Shown one piece after another: positions 1 through 5,195 of a stretch of 5,195 nt of DNA. The position numbers were made by a program, and so were the translations under genes. The stretch's first letter is position 1, and every line of letters begins with the position of its first letter. This DNA is from Acidobacteriota bacterium (GTDB taxonomy: Bacteria > Acidobacteriota > Terriglobia > Versatilivoradales > Versatilivoraceae). A model generated the notes under the pieces. The model made no database searches. It was not told where the DNA came from and saw only the letters and a list, made by a program, of their open reading frames with translations. The DNA lies in the NCBI GenBank assembly GCA_026706225.1, contig JAPOZE010000541.1, forward strand, positions 1-5,195, in the 5' to 3' direction.

Positions 1-1516
1 AGTACCCTTCAGCCAGTACGAGCTGCCCGGCCGGGACCCCAAGGCCTGGGAAGACGGCAAGGCCTACTGGGAAGGTCTTCTCAAGCGCCAGAAGGAGTTC
101 CGCGAAGAGACCACGGCCAGGTTCAAGGAACGCCTGGAAAAGGCCCGCTTCCTGCAGGCTTTTCAGGATCTCAAGGAACTGCCTCCCTTGAGCAACAGTC
201 CCGTGAACGGAGACCTCAAGCGGGCAGCCCTCGAAGGCGTCCTCCTGAATGAGCAGGAACAGGGGCTCTACCACCTGATGCGCCAGCAGACCACCGCCTA
301 TCGCAATCCGCACAGCCCCGACTACTACAAGGCCATGGCCCACTCGGCCTCGGCCTCCCTGGGATTGAACTACGCAGCCGTGGGAACAGATGCCGGAGGC
401 CTTCCGGACCCGCCGACCACCTTTGTCCTGGAGGGAGGAGATCCCAGGAAGCGGGGCGAGGCGGTCCAGCCGGGATTTCTCAGTGCCCTGACCGGCCACT
501 CGGAACCGGCCGGGCTGGAAGAGGTCGGACACGACGGGGTCTCCCGGCCCATCCGCAACCCCACCAAGGTCCTGGCCGAGTGGATCGCCAGCCCTGAAAA
601 CCCGCTGACGGCCCGGGTGATGGTCAATCGAATCTGGCAGCACCATTTCGGCCGAGGACTGGTCAGGACCCCCAACGATTTTGGCCGCAACGGCTCCGGC
701 ACCGACTACCCCGAGCTCATCGACTGGCTGGCCACCCGGTTTATCCGGAGCGGTTGGAGCGTCAAGTCCATGCACCGGCTCATCCTGCAGTCCAACACCT
801 ATCGCCAGTCGATGCATCATCCGGAATTCGACCGTTTCCAGGAGATCGACCCCGAGAATCGCTACTACTGGCGATGGAACATGTTGCGGCTGGAAGCCGA
901 GGCCATCCGAGACAGTGTCCTGGCGGTGAGCGGCCGGTTGAATCCGCTCATGGGAGGACCCGGATTTTTCCCCAGGATCGACGAGGACCTGCTGGAAGGA
1001 GCCGTGACCTGGTTCGAGCCCTCCCCTCCCGAGGCCAGAAATCGGCGCAGCCTCTACATGTACCAGCAGCGCAGCCTGGTGTTGCCCCTGGTGAAGGTCT
1101 TTGACGGCACCCAACTGGACGAGAGTTGCGCCGCCAGGGAGGTCACCACGGTGACCCCCCAGGTTTTCGTCCTCTTCAACAGCCGGTTTGCCCACGAGCA
1201 AAGCCGCGCGCTGGCCGACCGGATCATTGCAGAGGTCGGCGATGATCCCAGACAACAGCTCGAGCAGGCTTTCCAGCTCGCCCTGCAACGCTCCCCCACT
1301 CCCTCGGAACGAACCGACGGCCTGGAGTTTCTGGGAGCCGCTGGGCCGGTCTCGGGAGATCTGAAGGATACTGTGAGTCTGAACCAAGGCGGGGGAGGCT
1401 CGATCGGCGACGACCGGGTAAACCCCGCCTTAGGGAGGAAAAAGGATGCACAGGGAACCTTGACCGATCTCTGTCTGGCCCTGTTCAACCTGAACGAATT
1501 CATCTATATCGAGTAA
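1..1516 (+). CDS. PSD1/DUF1553 domain protein (DUF1549-DUF1553 type), 5'-truncated by window edge
   Basis: The reading frame is open from base 2 (504 codons) to TAA at 1514-1516. A TTG at 188 could be taken as a start, but coding continues upstream of it with family-like sequence, so the gene begins outside the window. Residues about 20-55 of the fragment form a charged, probably helical stretch. Family landmarks follow: TFVLEGGDPRKRGEAVQPGF near 140-159, NPLTARVMVNRIWQHHFGRG near 200-219, a GWSVKSMHRLILQSNTYRQS block near 251-270, RLEAEAIRDSVLAVSGRL near 296-313, a single Cys in DESCAAREVTTVTPQ, and the terminal LTDLCLALFNLNEFIYIE at 487-504. These identify the PSD1 (DUF1553) domain. In full-length relatives it follows a DUF1549 (PSCyt2) domain and often a haem-binding PSCyt1 domain. 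No CxxCH occurs in this fragment, so haem binding cannot be judged. Such proteins are usually exported. Their biochemistry is unsettled, and they are almost always next to DUF1501 genes, as here. Residues 457-482 look inserted (see the candidate element at 1364-1447). Confidence 0.96.
   Translation, partial: VPFSQYELPGRDPKAWEDGKAYWEGLLKRQKEFREETTARFKERLEKARFLQAFQDLKELPPLSNSPVNGDLKRAALEGVLLNEQEQGLYHLMRQQTTAYRNPHSPDYYKAMAHSASASLGLNYAAVGTDAGGLPDPPTTFVLEGGDPRKRGEAVQPGFLSALTGHSEPAGLEEVGHDGVSRPIRNPTKVLAEWIASPENPLTARVMVNRIWQHHFGRGLVRTPNDFGRNGSGTDYPELIDWLATRFIRSGWSVKSMHRLILQSNTYRQSMHHPEFDRFQEIDPENRYYWRWNMLRLEAEAIRDSVLAVSGRLNPLMGGPGFFPRIDEDLLEGAVTWFEPSPPEARNRRSLYMYQQRSLVLPLVKVFDGTQLDESCAAREVTTVTPQVFVLFNSRFAHEQSRALADRIIAEVGDDPRQQLEQAFQLALQRSPTPSERTDGLEFLGAAGPVSGDLKDTVSLNQGGGGSIGDDRVNPALGRKKDAQGTLTDLCLALFNLNEFIYIE
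1364..1447 (+). mobile_element. Candidate in-frame palindromic insertion with 6-bp direct repeats, inside the DUF1553 gene
   Basis: The hexamer AAGGAT occurs at 1364-1369 and again at 1442-1447, 78 bp (26 codons) apart and in the same codon phase (Lys-Asp both times). Between the copies lies a 72-bp segment with a strong hairpin near its centre. It encodes a glycine-rich, low-complexity peptide (including NQGGGGSIGDD) unlike the rest of the protein. Collapsing the repeat gives ...GDLKD-AQGTLTDLCLALFNLNEF..., a plausible uninterrupted junction leading into the conserved C-terminus. This is the layout expected of a small palindromic element with target-site duplication, comparable in principle to in-frame palindromic elements known from Rickettsia. 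Against this, a 6-bp repeat flanking a hairpin can easily arise by chance, the segment ends are not inverted repeats, and this part of DUF1553 proteins varies in length. No second copy is present in the window. Confidence 0.35.
1384..1434 (+). repeat. 51-nt near-perfect hairpin (palindrome) within coding sequence
   Basis: AAGGCGGGG (1386-1394) pairs perfectly with CCCCGCCTT (1423-1431). The stem extends outward by CC (1384-1385) with GG (1433-1434) across a bulged A at 1432. Inward, after a symmetric 3x3 internal loop (GAG 1395-1397 opposite AAA 1420-1422), bases 1398-1402 pair with 1415-1419 (including G-U at 1398/1419 and U-G at 1400/1417). An A-C mismatch (1403/1414) follows, then TCG/CGA (1404-1406 with 1411-1413), closed by the tetraloop GCGA (1407-1410), a GNRA-type loop. 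The + strand RNA folds better than its complement: on the minus strand the two wobble pairs become A-C mismatches and the GNRA loop is lost. No T-tract follows and the gene continues, so it is not an intrinsic terminator. A role in mRNA structure or as a repeated genomic palindrome is inference. Confidence 0.75.
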
Positions 1517-1526
1517 TGGCAGCGCG

Positions 1527-1548
1527 GGAGGATGAGCCCCTCATCCCC
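1527..1548 (+). other. Intercistronic hairpin between DUF1553 and DUF1501 genes
   Basis: GGATGAG (1530-1536) and CTCATCC (1540-1546) form a perfect 7-bp stem with a CCC loop. It can extend by GG (1527-1528) with CC (1547-1548) across a bulged A at 1529. It starts 10 bases after the upstream stop codon and ends before the AAGGAG of the next gene. No run of T follows, so it is not a convincing terminator. It would bury the in-frame ATG at 1532, which argues for initiation at 1568, and it could act as a mRNA-stability or processing element within the operon (inference). Confidence 0.5.
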
Positions 1549-1551
1549 GGC

Positions 1552-1557
1552 AAGGAG
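1552..1557 (+). promoter_or_regulatory. Shine-Dalgarno site that decides the DUF1501 start
   Basis: AAGGAG lies 10 bases before ATG 1568. The alternative ATG at 1532 has only a purine run (GGGAGG, 1526-1531) directly abutting it, which is too close to serve as a ribosome binding site. A third in-frame ATG at 1610 has no comparable site. A weak 4-bp pairing (AGGA 1553-1556 with TCCT 1560-1563) could partly mask the site. Confidence 0.7.
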
Positions 1558-1567
1558 AATCCTAACC

Positions 1568-3022
1568 ATGGCTCATGGTCCATCGAAATGGAACCCCGTC
1601 CCGAGTCCCATGAACGGTCCGCAGACGGGACCCGTGGGACGCCGGCATTTCCTCTTGCAGGGTGGAGCCGGCCTGGGGGGATTGGCCCTGTCCTACCTGC
1701 TGCAAAGAGAGCCTCTGCTGGCCTCGGAATCTCCCGCCGGCCCACTGGCCCCCAAGCCCCCCCACCTGGCGGCCAAGGCCAAGTCCTGCATTTTCCTGTT
1801 CATGGGCGGGGGCCCCGGCCACATGGACACCTTCGACCCCAAACCGGATCTCACCCGGCACCACGGAACGGTCGCCAGCGGCGGACCCGACCAGCCCGAA
1901 GACGCCAAGCTCCTCTATATCGGCAGTCCCTTCCGGTTCAGCAAGCGGGGAAAGAGCGGCATCGAGGTCTCCGAGCTTTTCCCTCATCTGGGCGAGTGGG
2001 TCGACGAAATGGCGGTGGTTCGGTCTCTCTACACCGACAGCGACAACCACACCGCCGGCAGCCTGCTCATGAACCTGGGCCGCCCCATGCCGGGCAGTCC
2101 CTCCCTGGGTTCCTGGATGGTCTATGGCTTGGGCACCGAGAACCAGGATTTGCCTGCCTTTGTGGTCTTGCCCGACTATCGTTTTATCCACGGCCCCCAA
2201 AACTGGTCCAACGGATATCTGCCGGCCATTTATCAAGGCACCCTGCTGAACCTGGTGGGGCCGCCCATCGTCGATCTGAAGCCGCCTGAAGGGGTGACCC
2301 GACCCCGACAAGCGGCCAATCTGCGCCTGATCAACAAGTGGAATCGAGACCATCTACGTTCCAATCCGGTCAAGGATGACCTGCAGGCTCGCATCCGCAA
2401 CTATGAGCTGGCCTTCCGGATGCAGACCTCGGTCCCCGAAGCCCTGGACCTGGCGAAGGAACCCGAGAGCATCCGGGAGCTCTACGGCCTGAACAACGCC
2501 GTCACCGAGCCCATGGGACGCAAGTGCCTGATGGCCAGGCGGATGGTGGAGCGCGGCGTCCGATTCATCCAGGTTTTCAATAGCAGTTGGGATTCCCACT
2601 TCGATCTCACCAAGGAGCACTCCCGCAGGGGTCTGGAAACCGACCGGCCGATCGCGGGTCTTCTGCAGGACCTGAAACAGCGAGGACTGCTGGAGGAAAC
2701 CCTGGTGGTTTGGGGAGGCGAATTCGGGCGCACCCCTGCAAGCGGCCGCGGCCTGGTGAAGGAGACCATGGGGCGCGAGCACAACAAGGAAGCCATGGCG
2801 ATGTGGTTCGCCGGCGGGGGCGTCAAGCCGGGGACCGTGGTGGGAGCGACCGACGAAATGGGACGACGGGCGGTTGAAAACCGCTATCACATCCACGATC
2901 TGCATGCCACCATCCTCCACTTGATGGGGCTGGACGATATGCGCCTGACCTACTATCACGGCGGGCGTTTCAAACGCCTCACCGATCTGGGCGGTCACTT
3001 GATCAAGGAGATGATCGCCTGA
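1568..3022 (+). CDS. DUF1501 protein (alkaline phosphatase/sulfatase-like superfamily), Tat-like export signal
   Basis: A 484-residue protein, a normal length for DUF1501 (PF07394). ATG 1568 is chosen over the in-frame ATG at 1532 because of the well-spaced AAGGAG. The N-terminus has an Arg pair and hydrophobic stretch, GRRHFLLQGGAGLGGLALSY (from about residue 24), as in the twin-arginine signals common in this family, so export is likely. The n-region is long (about 24 residues). Landmarks: FLFMGGGPGHMDTFDPKPDL at 76-95 with the early metal-site-like Asp, SDNHTAGS at 158-165, WDSHFDL at 341-347, VVWGGEFGRTP at 380-390, MGREHNKEAMAMWFAGGGVK at 401-420 with the conserved His, YHIHDLHATILHLMGLD at 440-456 and RLTYYHGGR at 459-467. 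The fold is related to alkaline phosphatases and sulfatases, but no reaction is established for the family. It is the habitual partner of the DUF1549/DUF1553 protein encoded upstream. Its stop codon overlaps the next start. Confidence 0.95.
   Translation: MAHGPSKWNPVPSPMNGPQTGPVGRRHFLLQGGAGLGGLALSYLLQREPLLASESPAGPLAPKPPHLAAKAKSCIFLFMGGGPGHMDTFDPKPDLTRHHGTVASGGPDQPEDAKLLYIGSPFRFSKRGKSGIEVSELFPHLGEWVDEMAVVRSLYTDSDNHTAGSLLMNLGRPMPGSPSLGSWMVYGLGTENQDLPAFVVLPDYRFIHGPQNWSNGYLPAIYQGTLLNLVGPPIVDLKPPEGVTRPRQAANLRLINKWNRDHLRSNPVKDDLQARIRNYELAFRMQTSVPEALDLAKEPESIRELYGLNNAVTEPMGRKCLMARRMVERGVRFIQVFNSSWDSHFDLTKEHSRRGLETDRPIAGLLQDLKQRGLLEETLVVWGGEFGRTPASGRGLVKETMGREHNKEAMAMWFAGGGVKPGTVVGATDEMGRRAVENRYHIHDLHATILHLMGLDDMRLTYYHGGRFKRLTDLGGHLIKEMIA
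3005..3010 (+). promoter_or_regulatory. Shine-Dalgarno site for the TIM-barrel gene, inside the DUF1501 gene
   Basis: AAGGAG sits 11 bases before ATG 3022 and within the last codons of the DUF1501 gene. It lies mostly in the loop of a small possible hairpin (GATCA 3001-3005 with TGATC 3012-3016). With the TGATG stop-start overlap this indicates translational coupling of the two genes. Confidence 0.65.
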
Positions 3023-4722
3023 TGGAAATCATCAGCCGGCGCGCCTTTCTGGCCATGGGTGCCGCCGGAGCCGCCCATCTGCTGCGGCCTGCCGCTGCTC
3101 TCCCTTCCAGGACTACCTCTCCCCGGAAACGCCGCCTCCTGTTCAACTGGGACGGCTCCATGATCCACTGCTGGGGGCGCACCGCCCTGCCGCACTCCAA
3201 GGGCCCCCTGACCCGCGACCAGTTCACTTCCCTCGTGTTCACTCCTATTGAAGACACGGCCGTGGATACCGTGCTTTTCAGCTTCGGCAGCGGAAACGTG
3301 GCCGAGTACCAGAGCCGCGTGCTGGAGTGGCCGGGAGAAGCCGACAACTTCCAATTCCCCGAGGAAAGAACCTGGCACGCCGGCATCCCGGTGGACCCCA
3401 AGGATCAGTACCGGAACCCGAAATCGCTGGCTGACGCCGGACACAATCCCCCGGCGGTTTTGGTCGAGGAGTGCCGCCGCCGAGGCCTGGAGGCCTTTGT
3501 TTCCCTGCGCATGAACGATTGCCACGATGCCCTTCGGGGGCGCGGGCAGTTGCCCAACCCGGAACTGCCCACCTTCAAGCGTCTCAATCCCGATTGGCTT
3601 TCCAATCTGCGTTGGTGGACGGCGCTCAATTTCGAAAAACCCCAGGTCCGCGATCTCAAGCTGCGAGTGATCGAGGAGTTTTTCGATCGCTGGGATTTCG
3701 ACGGCATCGAGTTGGACTGGCTTCGCCACACCTTGAACTTTCCCCGGGGCACGGAGCGTGAGAACGCCAAACACCTCACCAGCTTCATGCGCTCGGTGCG
3801 CCGGAGCCTGAAAGAGCGAGGCCGGCGCCGCGGTAGACCCATCGAGCTGGGCGTACGGGTTCCGGAGCGCCTGGAGTGGTGCCTGGAAGGAGGTTACGAC
3901 CTCCCCGCCTGGATCTCCGAGGACCTGGTGGATTTTCTCATCCTGGGACAGGGACTGACCGAACTGCCGGAATTGAAAGAGTTTCGACAACTGATGACCC
4001 GCGCAAACCTGCCCATCTATCCCTGCCTCTACATGTACGGCAACGGGTACCGGGTCAGTCCCGATGCCGTGATCCGAGGCAGCGCGGCCAATCTCTGGCG
4101 GGACGGAGCCGACGGTCTCTACACCTTCAACTGGTTCACCTACGGGTCATGGCGGAAGCCTCTGTTGGATGAGATTGCCGATCCGACGACCCTGTCCAAG
4201 AAAACCAAGCACTATACGACCGTCCATCGATTCGACTCGACGCCCTTCACTCCCGTAACCGACGCCATTCGCTACAACACCGCCCTCCGGGATGCCCCCC
4301 TCCCTTTCGACCTGAACCCCGACGGCAAGGCGGAGACCCTCATGGTTCCCGTCGCGGATGACCCGATATCCAGGACGAACCGCCCCCGGAAGGCTGAACT
4401 GTGGATCGGCATGCACTACCACAGGATGGGAGACGTCTTGAACCTGGTACTCAACGGACAGCCGCTGGAACCCGGGGAACTGCACGTATCCAGCCACTGG
4501 CGGCAGGTCGGTTACCAGGTCAGTCCGCCGGCCGGACAGGGCATCCTGGGCTTCCCCGCCGGAGAATCGTACGACATGCGGTTCAAGGCCCTGCGGCTCG
4601 AGCTTCCCCTCGACAGGCTCAAGAAGGGCCGCAATCGGCTGGATCTCAAGCTGTTGGCCCGCGGCGCCGGATCGGACAAACCCTTGCGAGTCACCCGGGT
4701 GGAGGTGTTGGCCGAGGCTTGA
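3022..4722 (+). CDS. Tat-exported TIM-barrel protein, putative family-10-like glycoside hydrolase
   Basis: A 566-residue protein starting at an ATG that overlaps the DUF1501 stop by one base. The N-terminus ISRRAFLAMGAAGAAHLL is a clear twin-arginine signal. Cleavage probably falls near AAALPS (about residue 26), and no lipobox Cys is present. A (beta/alpha)8 barrel can be read strand by strand: LLFNWDGSM (39-47), DTVLFSFGSG (82-91), EAFVSLRMNDCHDA (157-170), FDGIELDW (226-233), IELGVRVPE (274-282), DFLILG (304-309), PIYPCLYMY (331-339) and DGLYTFNWF (364-372). E230 and D232 at the end of strand 4, and the polar RMNDCHD cluster, are the best active-site candidates. Residues about 400-566 look beta-rich and may be an accessory beta-sandwich. 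The FDGIELDW pattern recalls GHL10-type and related glycosidases, but no specific family or substrate can be assigned by eye. A non-hydrolytic sugar-binding barrel is possible. Coupling to the DUF1501 gene suggests a shared export and degradation role (inference). Confidence 0.85.
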   Translation: MEIISRRAFLAMGAAGAAHLLRPAAALPSRTTSPRKRRLLFNWDGSMIHCWGRTALPHSKGPLTRDQFTSLVFTPIEDTAVDTVLFSFGSGNVAEYQSRVLEWPGEADNFQFPEERTWHAGIPVDPKDQYRNPKSLADAGHNPPAVLVEECRRRGLEAFVSLRMNDCHDALRGRGQLPNPELPTFKRLNPDWLSNLRWWTALNFEKPQVRDLKLRVIEEFFDRWDFDGIELDWLRHTLNFPRGTERENAKHLTSFMRSVRRSLKERGRRRGRPIELGVRVPERLEWCLEGGYDLPAWISEDLVDFLILGQGLTELPELKEFRQLMTRANLPIYPCLYMYGNGYRVSPDAVIRGSAANLWRDGADGLYTFNWFTYGSWRKPLLDEIADPTTLSKKTKHYTTVHRFDSTPFTPVTDAIRYNTALRDAPLPFDLNPDGKAETLMVPVADDPISRTNRPRKAELWIGMHYHRMGDVLNLVLNGQPLEPGELHVSSHWRQVGYQVSPPAGQGILGFPAGESYDMRFKALRLELPLDRLKKGRNRLDLKLLARGAGSDKPLRVTRVEVLAEA

Positions 4723-4813
4723 CAGGAGATCGGACAACCGCCGCCGGCAGCCGATCGACCCGTTCCGGCTCTTACATTCGGGCAACGGCGAAGATGGAGA
4801 GGAAGAACCGGAA
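4723..4813. other. 91-bp intergenic gap, no supported promoter or terminator
   Basis: The gap holds a 6-bp perfect inverted repeat, GATCGG (4728-4733) with CCGATC (4751-4756), around a GC-rich loop that contains a 3-bp inner stem. No T-tract follows. A TTGACA (4719-4724) overlaps the upstream stop codon but lacks a -10 box at the right distance. Genes on both sides read in the same direction, so co-transcription is possible. Confidence 0.5.
4796..4803 (+). promoter_or_regulatory. Shine-Dalgarno-like site for the PhyH-type gene
   Basis: GGAGAGGA ends 10 bases before ATG 4814 and supports that start. The nearby ATG at 4794 is in another frame and has no matching coding sequence. Confidence 0.55.
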
Positions 4814-5195
4814 ATGAACACTTCAAAGCTCAGTCCCACGGAACTGGACCGGCATGCCGACAGGCTGGCAGAGGACGGTTACACCATCATCCCCGAGGTG
4901 TTGTCCCGGGCAGACCTGGACGAGGCCAGACGGGCCATCGATGAAACCCTGGAGGCGGAAGCCGCCACCGCCCGCAAGTACGGACTGCAGAACGAGAATC
5001 TGCTGATGTGCTACAACGCCCAGGGCAAGCACCCTCATTTCCCGGGCATGCTGACCCGGCACCCCGAACCGCTGCTGGTGGCCCGCCGGGTGCTGGGGGA
5101 CGACATGTTCGCCCACAACCTGGCCATCCGCAAACCGCTGCCGACCGGAAAGAAGGACTGGACCAAGCTGGGAGGCTACCTGCACGCCGACTGGC
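4814..5195 (+). CDS. Phytanoyl-CoA dioxygenase (PhyH)-family Fe(II)/2-oxoglutarate oxygenase, 3'-truncated by window edge
   Basis: The frame is open from ATG 4814 to the window edge (127 complete codons). The beginning, MNTSKLSPTELDRHADRLAE followed by DGYTIIPEVLSRADLDEARR, is the typical PhyH opening: a short helix, then a DGY(T/V)(I/V) strand and a loop-helix. The fragment ends in GGYLHADW, in which H124-x-D126 matches the HxD half of the 2-His-1-carboxylate iron site. The distal His and the 2-oxoglutarate-binding Arg would lie beyond the window. There is no signal peptide, so the enzyme is probably cytoplasmic. The family hydroxylates or otherwise oxidises diverse small molecules with O2 and 2-oxoglutarate. 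The substrate cannot be told here. Placement behind an exported degradation-type operon suggests a role in catabolism of an imported product, but the 91-bp gap leaves membership in the operon open. Confidence 0.88.
   Translation, partial: MNTSKLSPTELDRHADRLAEDGYTIIPEVLSRADLDEARRAIDETLEAEAATARKYGLQNENLLMCYNAQGKHPHFPGMLTRHPEPLLVARRVLGDDMFAHNLAIRKPLPTGKKDWTKLGGYLHADW

Noticed and set aside
188..190. TTG as the start of the DUF1553 gene
   Set aside because: The frame is open and family-like all the way to the left edge, so this is an internal Leu codon.
1431..1463. GGGAGGAAAAAGGATG as a ribosome binding site and start of a small gene in the DUF1553 C-terminal region
   Set aside because: The frame from ATG 1446 reaches a stop after five codons.
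1516..2289. A 257-codon + strand ORF whose ATG overlaps the DUF1553 stop (TAATG), resembling a coupled gene
   Set aside because: Its product is a Pro/Arg/Gly-rich shadow with no recognisable domain. The DUF1501 frame covers the same bases with full family motifs.
2995..3990. A 331-codon antisense ORF opposite the TIM-barrel gene, and a similar 263-codon one at 1562-2353
   Set aside because: Long antisense frames are expected opposite GC-rich coding sequence. The translations show no family motifs and no ribosome binding or promoter context.
4719..4724. Consensus -35 box TTGACA ahead of the PhyH-type gene
   Set aside because: It overlaps the upstream stop codon, and no AT-rich -10 element lies 15-19 bases downstream.
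4670..4737. Direct repeat GATCGGACAA at 4670-4679 and 4728-4737
   Set aside because: A single 10-bp match across a gene end, with no further copies or structure, is most likely coincidental.
4728..4756. GATCGG/CCGATC inverted repeat as a terminator for the TIM-barrel gene
   Set aside because: The stem is only 6 bp with a 17-base loop, and no T-tract follows.

Overview
The window is a GC-rich, densely coding stretch with every gene on the + strand. It looks like bacterial DNA from the Planctomycetota/Verrucomicrobiota group or from Acidobacteriota. The main reason is the pairing of a DUF1549/DUF1553 (PSCyt2/PSD1) protein with a DUF1501 protein, an adjacent pair that is greatly expanded in those phyla. 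The lineage is inferred from gene families only. No ribosomal or housekeeping marker is present.

Layout: (1) 1-1516 is the C-terminal part of a PSD1/DUF1553 protein whose beginning lies left of the window. (2) After a 51-bp gap that holds a short perfect hairpin comes a DUF1501 protein (1568-3022) with a twin-arginine-like N-terminus. (3) Overlapping it by one base (TGATG) is a Tat-exported TIM-barrel protein (3022-4722) resembling family-10-like glycosidases, with a C-terminal beta-rich domain. (4) After a 91-bp gap, 4814 to the right edge is the N-terminal part of a PhyH-type Fe(II)/2-oxoglutarate dioxygenase, cut just after its HxD iron-ligand motif. No promoter or intrinsic terminator could be supported, so genes 1-3 are best read as one operon that probably continues into gene 4.

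Functional reading: the first three products look exported. PSD1 and DUF1501 proteins usually occur as a pair and have been proposed, without firm biochemistry, to take part in breakdown of complex, often sulfated, organic matter. DUF1501 belongs to the alkaline phosphatase/sulfatase-like superfamily. A coupled glycosidase-like barrel fits that theme. The PhyH-type enzyme would be cytoplasmic and could oxidise a small product. This pathway is inference.

The most unusual item is inside gene 1. A 51-nt, almost perfectly symmetric hairpin (1384-1434) with a GCGA (GNRA) loop sits in a 26-codon segment bounded by a 6-bp direct repeat (AAGGAT at 1364 and 1442). Removing one repeat copy plus the segment restores a continuous reading frame just before the conserved C-terminal motif. 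This looks like a small palindromic element inserted in frame into a protein gene.
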